Shown here piece after piece: positions 23,000 through 33,149 of a stretch of 64,000 nt of DNA. A program made the position numbers and the translations under genes. The notes under the pieces were generated by a model. It was not told the origin of the DNA. It made no database searches and was given only the letters and a program-made list of their open reading frames with translations. Numbering within the stretch: position 1 is the stretch's first letter; each line of letters begins with the position of its first letter. Source of the stretch: Petrosia ficiformis (Eukaryota > Porifera > Demospongiae > Haplosclerida > Petrosiidae); NCBI GenBank assembly GCA_947044365.1, contig OX345636.1:51702746-51766745 (forward strand), written 5' to 3'.

Positions 23000-24600
23000 A
23001 ACATAATTTAAAATCACAAATACTAATTAATATAATACTAAACACAATTATTATTCAGAATTGGTCTAGTTACTAAACTATTAAACAACAGATTTAACAA
23101 ATTATATAAAGTACATGTCATAATAATGAATGGTATAACATAAACAATTAATACAATGTACTTAAAACACATATTATATAAATGTCATTATGTATAGTAA
23201 TTATGTGTATGTACTAACATCTTGTGGAGTACAACATGTTATTTGTTATTGTAAGTACAAATTCATGAACACACATATTACTCTGGAATGAGTAATTAAC
23301 ATCTGTTGCTTTCACAAATGATAGAATTGTAATGATAATAATATACATGTACATGTTCCACTTGTTATACTTATACATTGTAATACAATGCTACATGTAC
23401 ATGTATATACACATAGCTACATTGGTCTGCAGGTCCATCTATTTCCACATGGTTGAATCTACATATATATTTGTATATATACATGTACATGTATGTTTGT
23501 CACTTACATGTACGTGAGTATGAACATCAATCTGTTGTATAGATTGTGAATGGCGTGACAGACCAAAAAATGGTGAAACTGTGAATTACATTATACATGT
23601 ACATGTATCACTACAAGGCACATATACATGTACAGTTGTACAGGTGTATGAAAACTGTTTTCTGATGTGTTTGGAATATGCTTAAACTATTACACAGTAA
23701 TTTTCTGAACGTTTTGGCATTAAAGGTACACAGACAGAACTAATCAATTACATGTAATCCCTTGTACATGTACATGTATACATGCACATACATGTATACT
23801 GCATCGAGTAATGAAATATAGTATACAACACATAATATTATGTATTATAATCTGCTCATATTCTTCATTATATCATACATTATAGATAATAATTTTTATT
23901 CTTCTGAGCTCCATAATTTTATTTCATACATACACATGTGTATATGTCTATATGACACATTGTGGAGAAAAGTGTAAGGCTCTAGAATCATACTGTATAT
24001 CACATGTAATCAGATTGAGTTACTGGTCCACTGAAATGAAGTATTTATATTGAAAGTAAGAGATAGAATATTTCATATATTAGTATAATAATTGAGTAAT
24101 AATTATACACATGACGTATGTGTATAGTATTTCTAGGAGATGAACTAATAATCCAACATTCTAATATTCATGTGGATATAATATATAATAAAAATGACAC
24201 ATGTGACTCATTCATAATATAAAATGGTGGTAGAGAACTTGTTTGCTACTGTGTTACCGATTCTATTAGCTTGTAAAATGTTCAAAAGAAAGAAGCTATG
24301 TACATGTACATGTAGCTACAATGAAACTACTATTATAAATCTACTATAAAACTATAACTGTGTGAGGTAATAATTATAATATCACTAGAAAGACATCAAT
24401 ATTTGAATATTCATTTATTGTAGTTTAAAGGTAATGGCTGACACTAGTGATATTCATATAGTGATTGTAGGTTCATAATGAAATGATTATGTACAGTTAA
24501 CAAAATTACAAAACACACCAATGTACAAATAACTATTACAACATTGGTTTGATGAGTGGATCACTTCATTTATTAACAAGTGAAACTATTAAAAGAGATG
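23000..24600. other. Probable intron, no gene recognised
   Basis: Carries TACATGTAC clusters (23340-23800) and AT-rich sequence. Fragments near 23560-23700 resemble the 16.2 kb / 55.4 kb dispersed repeat (TTTTCTGATGTGTTTGGAA) but are too degraded to delimit. Confidence 0.4.
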
Positions 24601-24611
24601 ATAAATCACAA

Positions 24612-24856
24612 AATCTAGAATGTAGGATGGTGTCCCTAGGATTGAGGATCAGTTTCACAGAGAGAATTTGACTTCCCCAGTTAACAACACCCCCACACCA
24701 TATTCCTTAGGGATATCATAATCCCTATATAAAATACACTAAGGGATTCTGTCATCCCATAATGCTTCTCTTTGCGAATCATGTACCCCCTATAGCTCTC
24801 AGTATAAAGCAGAGCAATGTCCTATGTGTAACATCCTTGATCCTAGGGTTTAGTAT
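24612..24856. mobile_element. Small inverted-repeat element
   Basis: CCCTAGGATTGAGGAT on the left is matched on the right by ATCCTTGATCCTAGGG, reverse complements with one mismatch. An inner pair around TCCTTAGGGAT and ATCCCTATATA adds further self-complementarity. About 245 bp, non-coding. Confidence 0.55.
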
Positions 24857-24859
24857 CTA

Positions 24860-25545
24860 CATTTGTACATGACAGGGGCTAAATCTGAACAATGTTACAG
24901 TAAGACACACACAATATTTACATTTAAAATTCAGATGAGCAAACAATACAAGAATTTTACTAGTACGTCAATGATACTCTATTTTTAAGCAATCACCTAC
25001 TAATTGTTAATTTATGATAATTACTAATTCTTGATAAGTAATAATGAATCAAGGTATATAGTATAAATGTGAATTTGTCACTAACTGTACATGTATGATT
25101 ATGTAAATGAATTAATCTAGATTATATGATAAAAATACCAACATGTTATTCTTTTGAGAAGATTCTCACTGGACTAACTACATGTACATATATGAACACA
25201 ATAAATAACATTAATTAGTAATAAGAATAAAGTGAATACACAAATATTACAATATCATATCCTTTAATAATAATTAATATTAAAATAGTTACTAATACTG
25301 AAATATCATCAAGTGTACCATTATTTATGAATTTCCTTATGCAAAATGAACACATAGCTAATGTTACACTAAACAGGTTTATAAACAAAATAACACCATT
25401 ATAAATGAAATTGACTTGGTTGGTGAGGGGGTGGATTACTTCATTAAAGATGCTAATTTGAATTCATACATATACACCTTTATTAAGATAATCATGTCAT
25501 ATACAGGTCTATGAAAGTCTTTAGGCCTCTTCATGGAGATGACTA
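24860..25545. other. Probable intron, AT-rich, nothing seen
   Basis: No exon, element end or conserved motif is recognised. Confidence 0.4.
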
Positions 25546-25547
25546 GT

Positions 25548-25656
25548 CTAAAAAACTGAGAATATAAAGTTTTCTAATACTTGTATGGGAGGAATTTCTT
25601 GCACAAGACATCCAATTTTACCATACTCTAGAACCTTAAAACCACATCCACTAAAC
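25548..25656 (-). CDS. Possible exon on the minus strand, unassigned
   Basis: A good acceptor (GTGCTTTTCAG) precedes an open minus-strand stretch encoding FSGCGFKVLEYGKIGCLVQE and further residues to a TAG at 25548; an internal donor GTATTA near 25580 is an alternative end. The only long open frame needs the previous exon to end after two codon bases, which does not fit the phase-0 donor of the first exon at 27.1 kb. So an unrecognised exon lies between them or this is not part of the gene. Confidence 0.3.
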
Positions 25657-25856
25657 CTGAAAAGCACAACAACTAACTACAAGCCATAAAATTACTATAC
25701 TTATACAATTCTGCATATACATGTAGTATACAGTTCCACATATTCAATGACAGGGCAACCCTGTTTCAGCAATTTGAATAATTGACTGACCCTTCACCTC
25801 TATAATTGAGAATATCAAAACTTTCTCAGAGATCGTCTTTAGCTTACTTACTATAG

Positions 25857-26323
25857 CAACAAGTCTCATAGTCTCACGGGTCAGATGTTAAATCAGGAAG
25901 TAACGTCTACAAACTGTGCCCAAATTTTTGGGGGGATAATTGGCTTGACACAAAAATGACAAAACACACAAACCAATCAAATTCATTGGATCATGTGACT
26001 TAATTTATCATTGGAAAATGGACATGTACATGTACATGTAACTTCTTAAATGCTTAGTTTGATATCTTACTCAGCAGGAGAGAATATCTTCCACTTAACT
26101 ATACACAATAATTGTTCATTAGTTATAGTAAGACTAAGATAATAAACTGAGTGTTTGAAAGTTCAGTAGTCTCCATCATACGATGTTATGATTAATGTGC
26201 ATGTGTGTCACATGATCAAATGAATTTGATTGGTACATTGAAATTCCTGCACACTATGCTACAACATCTATAGCTGTTTCCCCAGACATTCCCTCCTGTC
26301 AAATGTCTGACCTATGAGACTAT
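25857..26323. mobile_element. Long-armed inverted-repeat element (MITE)
   Basis: Outer arms: TCATAGTCTCACGGGTCAGA on the left against TCTGACCTATGAGACTATAA on the right. Inner arms: CCAATCAAATTCATTGGATC against GATCAAATGAATTTGATTGG. The arms total over 100 bp each with 10-20 percent divergence. Non-coding. Confidence 0.75.
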
Positions 26324-26329
26324 AAGTGC

Positions 26330-26735
26330 CATTATCCCATCACTATCTCCTCCCACTCATTTTATTTCTTAGGAAAAATAACTAAATGTAAGATCATTTA
26401 CTGGAAGTAGAGAGGTATAGCTTCATAAACATCATAATTAGAACTAAGGCTTTTAAGGAACAATGATTGTAAGATGTAAATTGAAGACACATAATAACAT
26501 TACATTATAAAGGTTGTGGCTACTGCAACCATTTAAATTGTGTTAGTCTCCCTGTACTGTCAGGTTTATAAAGGGAGGTGGGTGGATTACTTTATATCAC
26601 TGAACTGATTTAACATCTGCTCTTCTTAGACTGTATGGTTTGATGATCACATGACTCCTAGTCCCTAAAGTTCAATGATCATGAGACTTTAAGGATAAAA
26701 CTTCCACCCACAATGAATGAAAAATAACAATAACA
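26330..26735. other. Probable intron, nothing recognised
   Basis: No gene or repeat boundary could be supported. Confidence 0.4.
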
Positions 26736-26739
26736 AAGC

Positions 26740-26819
26740 AAACAGGTACTAGTCTGGCATAGCCGCCCACTTCGCTAAGAGGGAGTGAAGTGGGCGGCTA
26801 TGCCAGACTAAACAGGTAC
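26740..26819. mobile_element. 60-bp foldback insertion with 10-bp direct flanks
   Basis: Arms AGTCTGGCATAGCCGCCCAC+TTC (26751-26773) and their exact complement (26787-26809) are separated by 13 bases. AAACAGGTAC occurs immediately outside both ends (26740-26749 and 26810-26819), a target-site duplication. The GC-rich element stands out in AT-rich DNA. A 9-11 bp duplication would suit a Mutator-like transposase, by family knowledge only. Confidence 0.8.
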
Positions 26820-26916
26820 CACTAGTAGACTTAATAGACAGATAGTATATCGTTATACACATGTACATGTTGAATAGGTATGTGTTGTTAGTTTCCTCAT
26901 TATATGTATGTATCTA

Positions 26917-26917
<1 letters not shown>

Positions 26918-26987
<70 letters not shown>

Positions 26988-27012
26988 TTATTTATTTATT
27001 TATTTATTTATT
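26918..27012. repeat. (TA)n followed by (TTTA)n microsatellite
   Basis: About 30 TA dinucleotides run into TATTTATTTATT repeats. Low-complexity sequence in a probable first intron. Confidence 0.95.
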
Positions 27013-27092
27013 CTAATATAAATGGGAGGTGATCTTATTACACTGAATAACAAACAAGGCTAACTATACAACATATTTATAATTCCACTCAC

Positions 27093-27119
27093 CAGATTCA
27101 ACTTTTCGTCAAAAGACAT
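27093..27119 (-). CDS. Candidate first coding exon of the minus-strand ankyrin-type gene
   Basis: On the minus strand ATG at 27119-27117 starts MSFDEKLNL, which runs straight into a consensus donor GTGAGT in phase 0. An in-frame stop lies a few codons upstream, so the ATG is a plausible true start. Upstream DNA (27120-27260) contains CACGTG and is less repetitive, as expected for a promoter. Nine codons cannot identify a protein; linkage to the ankyrin-like exons rests on strand, order and phase. Confidence 0.4.
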
Positions 27120-27400
27120 ATTATCCTAACTCTTCAGGTCATACATCATACAAACAGGAAACTGAGAAAAGGGCGGTGTACTGTTATAAAAATATTCATA
27201 CAATAATATGTCACGTGTAATGTATAGTAGCCGGGGATAATTTTGTACTCGTGGGGATTTCGTATACTCAAAAACAATCTTCTTTTGACATGAGTGTCTT
27301 TTTGCTATGAATCAACTTGTGCAAGACAGTGAGCCAATGTTAGTGATTCCGCACAAGAACTTGTTTATCCTGCAGGTAGAAAGGATTTAATTAAGATTAA
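27120..27400 (-). promoter_or_regulatory. Possible promoter region of the minus-strand gene
   Basis: Relatively repeat-poor sequence upstream of the candidate first exon, with one E-box type CACGTG near 27213. No TATA element is evident. Weak, positional inference only. Confidence 0.2.
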
Positions 27401-27589
27401 ATAGAATAGGGGAGTGTGGGGGCATGCCCCCACCCCCCTCCCCCAGAAAAATATTATCTGAGACCTATAATCAAGATGCATGATCACATGGAATTTAATA
27501 CCAGCAAGCAAACAACAACTAAATATTATAACATTTGTTTCAATTTATTGTTTATAAATTACTTTGCCACTGAAATTGAATTGAGAGAG

Positions 27590-29335
27590 TCTGTTAGATC
27601 CTTGTGGAAATGAAGAAGTAATTATTCAGCCTCATTTCTGTCATTGTAGAATGAGTGTAGGTTAGAACATGCTTTAGTGCAGAAAATGTCCTTTCAACAG
27701 TTGCAGATGTAACTGGATAAAGACGATGGAGCTGGTGAACTGTTGGCAGCATTTGTTTAGAAATATCCTTCTTGTTCCTCACATCACAGATAGTTTGAAT
27801 GGAGTAACGTCTTTGACTAGGCTAACCTGCTTGACTACATCCTGTAACAGTTGAAGGTGCCTGGTTAAGGGTGGCATGTCAACATCATATTTATAGCAAG
27901 ACGTTTTCAGCTCCTTGTCTTCAAAATCACGACCATTTGCTCCATTTAGAGAGTTTTTTTTCAATTGAATCTTTCTTCTAATACGCCATGGAGTATATAG
28001 GTCACATGCTTCAAAGTAGATATGACGAAAATAAGCCTTTGCAGATCTAAAGACATATGGGTCACTCGAATTATTGAACCATGTAGGACGTCTTCTATAA
28101 CGAGGTAATTCTGGATGGCCTATGTTGTGCTTATCTGCATCTGCAACAGTCTTGTCATAAAACATGTTAAAATTCTCATCAGATCTTGTTCTCTTAATTA
28201 AAAAACTCCTTGGCAGCATCAACAGCAGAGAGAGCATCATCCGAAGCTATATCTTTCCTCTGTACTGTAAATGAAACTTGCTCAGTCAGTCAGTTGTAAT
28301 GAACAAAAGGTAACTAAGTTGAAGTCCAAATAAGGTGCTTTCCAACAAATGTGTCAACCCACCTCCCTTCATCATGTGTGGTAGAATGTACTTCCTCCAA
28401 GGTTTCCAAAGTTACAGGATACTGGTGGTCCACCAGTATCCTGTAACTTTGATGAAAACAGATCCAGTCTTCTTGGAGAAAAACGAAACAGTTAGCTTAT
28501 TTCTTTGAGAGCATCCAAAGACATGACAGTTTCTTTCCAGTTTTATGCAAGCAAAGGTTTAGTTAATGTGCACAACAATGTACAGCAATGGCAGCTTGAG
28601 TCACGTTTAATTTCTAAATCTTGTGGCCTCACCTGATCTTCTTCCCTACATATTAGATGTCCCATCATATGCCTGTCCCCAGAACAATGATATTGGGAGA
28701 TTGCACCTGATCAACAGATCTTTCATTATCCGGCAAAGATCTGTTGCTCTAGTGTCAGAAACCCAATTTTCTTTTACTATGTAGTTATCATTTACCCAAT
28801 GGATGGATAGATTTAGCTGTTCACTGTTGATGACATCTGTTGCTTCATCAGCAATAATTGAAAACCATAGAGGTCCTATTTCTTTAATTTTTTTCTAAAG
28901 GTTACAAAGTACTGCCTGCCCTAGAAGGGAAATCTGTTCATTGACTGGCTGATGACACTGAGGTAAGTCGATTTTTTTTTATCCAGTTCTTAATACTTTC
29001 ATTGTTCTCACTCCATGTAATCAAAAGCTGTTGTAAATTACCATGATGGCCTTGTATTGCTATACCTTGATTAGTTAGGAATCCTAATTGTTTTAACTGC
29101 ATTAAGAGTCCTTCCCTTCTGGTTTTTTGAAGTTTTGCATTTGAGAGCTCAACTGGCTTACACTTGTTGGTGTCCCTCAAGACATTCATTTTAGTTTTGC
29201 TTCTCTATGAGTATGAGATGCTTCATGTGATCCGAGATGTGATCTGAACTTTTAAAGTTCTAAAGCTTTTTTTCCAGTTATTGAATCCAGATGGAGTAAA
29301 CACATTTTCCCCCATTTTACTGAAAGAAAGTAAAC
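27590..29335 (-). pseudogene. Dead hAT-family transposase (TTF zinc finger / DUF4371 type)
   Basis: On the minus strand, relics occur in the right N-to-C order. A TTF-type finger start (FTPSGFNNWKKSFRTLK) lies at about 29320-29240. A DUF4371-like segment follows (LGFLTNQGIAIQGHHGN, 29100-29020), then a middle region (28240-27780). The hAT C-terminal dimerisation block comes last (LYPVTSATVERTFSALK, 27720-27650). Functional relatives are single proteins of about 600-800 residues that cut and paste DNA using an RNase H-like fold. Here the frame changes repeatedly, stops interrupt it (for example after the finger), and a 45-bp palindrome sits inside. It is a non-functional copy upstream of the ankyrin-type gene. 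Confidence 0.85.
28407..28451. repeat. Perfect 22-bp palindrome with a 1-base spacer inside the hAT relic
   Basis: CAAAGTTACAGGATACTGGT+GG is followed after a single T by its exact reverse complement. Such a tight perfect palindrome is unusual and is not part of the ancestral transposase reading frame. Confidence 0.9.
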
Positions 29336-29869
29336 CATGACTGCTAGTCTGCTACCATAACGGTAATATAGATAAAATATCTTTTTGTTCGTAATGCAAA
29401 TACTGAGCCAAAAGGAAATTTCTTATACCATTTTGATTGAAAATTTCTCTGATTGGATAATAGCACTGATAATGTTGGTTTATTCACAGTTTGAAAAGCT
29501 TACTCATCAACATTGCACTACACATTGTTTACTTGAATACTCATTAGTGTCATGAAGTGATACACTGTTCTGAGTGACATCATCACTACGTGTTGAGTCT
29601 AATTCACTATCTTCCACTGCTGAAACTCTTGCCTGTTTAGCTCTAATTTCTAACTTGAGAATACAGTTTATCTTTTATGCTCTAAATTAAAGCCATGTGA
29701 CTCAGTATCACATAATATGCAGATGTTAACTTAGTGCTTTTGGAAGACTAGTCATCATTTTCATCATGTCAATTTAGCAATTCATGCATGTCAATAATAA
29801 TTATTATTATAGACATGCGCATTTAGATGATTAGTCATCATTAGTGTAGCCAATGGTAATAATGTTATT

Positions 29870-29995
29870 ATGTAGTATACCAATAGTGTAGCCATTAAAG
29901 TGGGGGGCTCAGCTCTCCCACAACCCCCACCCCCAACGCAGATTTTGGAGAAGCTGGAGCCACCCTGCCCCTCTATTTTCTCCTCCACTGACATA
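29870..29995. repeat. Likely outer end of the hAT element
   Basis: TAGTGTAGCCATTAAAGTGG then G-rich/C-rich sequence resembles termini of TTF/DUF4371-type hAT elements. The matching opposite end may be the GC-rich GGGGGCATGCCCCCACCCCC block near 27420, but the two are not clean inverted repeats. Confidence 0.35.
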
Positions 29996-30234
29996 TTCTG
30001 CATGATAGTAACCTTTTAAAGCCTATTGACATTCACGATGTCCTCAAAACTGACTTTATATGTAATAGTTTTATGTCATAAGGTAGACATGATTATACTG
30101 CAATTCAATAATGAAGCAAATTTGACATACACAAAAAAGAAATAATTATATAATAATGGTACAGATAAAAAGATTGTTGGTCAAAGCTAAGAACATTTTT
30201 CTGAGGACAAGGTGAATGTGAATGACCTTCAGTT

Positions 30235-30330
30235 GGAATAACAGCAACGCCACTAGTCTTATATACATGTATGTATAATTCCAATTGGAATTCCGCTCCA
30301 GTATCAGATAATTATATAATAAGTTATATA
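30235..30330 (+). repeat. Direct repeat flanking a foldback region, copy 1
   Basis: GGAATAACAGCAACGCCACT, then AGTCTTATAT and CAGTATCAGATAATTAT, recurs at 31652-31735 (GGAATAACAGCAACACCACT). The two copies bracket 1.3 kb including a foldback element. Confidence 0.75.
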
Positions 30331-30550
30331 ATAATTTATATAATAATTATAGCTGGTTTCAGCTTTTAAAAAACCCTGTCTAGTTTCCCTCTTTTGGTAG
30401 CTCGATCGAAGTCTCAATGTTGCTAGTTGTCCCGAACGTTTGTTTGGTAAAAGACAGACAGAAAGCATGATTACAGTAACCCTCCACTCTGCCTACTCAA
30501 GCTGAGGATTAAATAATTATAATTATAATATTATACATAATAATAAAAAT

Positions 30551-30836
30551 CATTTTAAAAAATGAAAGAGTATGTAGAGATATATATCAAATTCAAAACC
30601 CAAAAAAATCACAGGAACAAGATGGCTTTGGCAACAAAATGAAATACCACTTCCACATAACAACCCTACATAAGTATACACAACTTAAGTAAAGGCAAAA
30701 CACAAAGAAGAGATACTTATGTAGGGTTGTTATGTGGAAGTGATATTTCATTTTGTTGCCAAAGCCATCTTATCTTGTTCCTGTGCTTTTTCGGTTTTGA
30801 TATATATCCCTACATACCCTTTCATTTTTTAAAATG
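30551..30836. mobile_element. 286-bp foldback element with about 130-bp arms
   Basis: Left-arm blocks GAAATACCACTTCCACATAA and AAGATGGCTTTGGCAACAAA are mirrored exactly on the right arm, with outer arms matching at lower identity (GATATATATCAAA/TTTGATATATATC). Inner arms are nearly perfect, so the element is young. Part of the outer arm recurs at 31010-31130. Confidence 0.9.
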
Positions 30837-31384
30837 TTTTTTATTATACTTGTTTCGATTCTATTTTTAAAGAATTCATGTAAATTTTTGATCAAATACA
30901 TGATGACTATTCTGTTTCATTTACAGTATTGACATTTTCTGCAGAGATGGTGTCCAGAAGGAGACAGTACTCAAATTTTACTGCAATATTATTATTACAA
31001 TTCCTACATCCTCTTTCATTTTTGAACATGTTTCTGTTTTATTCTTGTTTCGATTCTCTTTTTAAATGACTCGGTATAATAATTTATATCCCTACGTACT
31101 CTTTCATTTAAAAAAAATGTTTTTTAGTATTTTCGTATACAATGGCATAATTGTGATGAACTTCTGAGAGTGATCAACTAACACATTCAGTTATACTAAT
31201 GATTTGTACATGGACAGTTTCAGTATCATCTGGTTTTACAAATTTTGCTATTTGTGGAAGTGATGATATGCAGTACAGAAGCACATTCAGTACTGAAGAA
31301 CATTCAGTTATACTACTGAATACTGATGAAACATTCATAATTATAATAAGCATTATTATTTCATCAAAGTATTTTTTTGGCAAT

Positions 31385-32090
31385 CTTTATTTACTTCCTT
31401 TGAATACTATACAATACTTTAAGAGTATAATATATACTTACAGTATATACAGAGGAAAAGACAAATGAGGACTACATTTGAATGTTGCTAACTTGCTATA
31501 CTTTATTAATTAATCAGTTGTCTGTGTAAAGCTTGTTTACACACAACTCATAAATTTAATTCACACTTGAATAACAACAGAACTTTGGAGTTATATTTCC
31601 ATAACAGCATTTCAGCAAAATATATACCTGGTATCATTATAATAACTCTAGTTGGAATAACAGCAACACCACTAGTCTTATATATAATTGCAATCTCGAA
31701 TTCTAATTCAGTATCAGATAATTATAACAATTTATCTGCAATATAGTTATCATTTTAATGATTTTCAGCATAATTATTAAAACTCATTTGAATGTGAATG
31801 TGTAGAGAATAGTATACAATCTTTAAAAATAACAAAACAGCCGCAATGCATTAGTGATATTTAATTAAAAGAAGAAAACATGAGTCCATGAATTCAAGTT
31901 ATTATAACTAAACTTAATGGGAAAATCAGTTGTATAGCATGTATCATTGGGGTTGATATATGTTTACATTACTGGTGAAGCTTGAATTATTTAGAAAGAT
32001 CTAGACATTTGCCTGAGCGATCTTGCGAACTTTTAAATTATTGACAGGAGGCGTGGCTCAATATCAATACACTCCTCTCTTTAATTAATA
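31385..32090. other. Intergenic DNA upstream of COPS2
   Basis: Holds the second direct repeat copy (31652-31735) and AT-rich sequence. A CpG island or TATA box is not evident just upstream of the COPS2 start; the last 40 bases are pyrimidine/A-rich (CTCCTCTCTTTAATTAATAA). Confidence 0.4.
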
Positions 32091-32098
32091 AAAAAAAG

Positions 32099-32137
32099 AT
32101 GTCTGATGATGAACTGAGTGATGAAAGTTACCCTCTG
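32099..32137 (+). CDS. COPS2: COPS2 exon 1 (start)
   Basis: ATG in AAAAGATGT context begins [13 protein letters not shown] and stops at donor GTATGT, phase 0. The N-terminus is shorter than in vertebrates but keeps the MSD start and acidic character. Confidence 0.85.
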
Positions 32138-33115
32138 GTATGTTATCCTACTCTCTTTTATATTTATTTGTGTGGTGACAAATATAGGAATACAGTGAAA
32201 GCGAGGAAGAACCAGATGTGGACTTAGAGAATCAATATTACAACAGTAAAGCATTAAAAGAAGATGACCCTCCAGCTGCTCTTGACTCTTTTGCGCAAGT
32301 ATTGGAGTTAGAAGAAGAGAAAGGAGAGTGGGGATTCAGGGCTTTGAAACAAATGATGAAGTTACATTTTAAATTGGTTAGTCCTATAGGTTACGCCCAT
32401 TGACCACACCTTTATCATATTTTTTCCACATAGAACCAGTTCGAGGAAATGATGAAAAGTTATAAAAAACTACTGACATACATGAGGGTAAGCGATATCA
32501 CATGCTTGTCACATGACGCTTTGAAACATTGTTTAATATTTCAAACATTTAATGGATGTTTCATTTGCAAAGCATGTTATGAGGGAGAGGATACTCCCAG
32601 AGTCCAAACAATATGGTATTGAGTTTTTCTTCCCTCCGTTAAATCCTTTTTAGGGTTTGCAATATTTAAGGCTTCTTGTTTAAAATAGTATTGTGTTGAT
32701 ACATATATGTGGTATATACAGTGGTAATAATGTTGCTTTTGGAAAATTTAATATGTACAATATGTAAATGTGTAAATTGTACATGTACATTGATGTGTAG
32801 ATGTACATGTACAGTTTGTAAAGTACATGTGTACTTATGATGCATATATACATGTGTAACATGTACATTGATGTGTATATGTTGACACGTGCATATGTAA
32901 TTATATAGCTACAAATAGGAGCTGCATATACTGTATACGTGTACACGCTGCAGCATTTGTGTGGTCAGAGGTGAGCAGGCCCAGAGGTACAGACTTTATT
33001 AAATGACAGAATAGGTCATGCTTTGCAGGTGATGGTACTGCTCTGTCCCCTCAAAGAGATGGACAAGTCCCCTGCCACCCAAAATACATATGTATTTTAC
33101 ACATTTTCGTACACA

Positions 33116-33149
<34 letters not shown>

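Noticed and set aside
24434..24472. Possible GTPase-like start MADTSDIHIVIVG on the plus strand
   Set aside because: Stop two codons later and no convincing donor or downstream P-loop exon.
31174..31468. Overlapping opposite frames near 31.2-31.5 kb
   Set aside because: Neither has splice-consistent borders or domain similarity.
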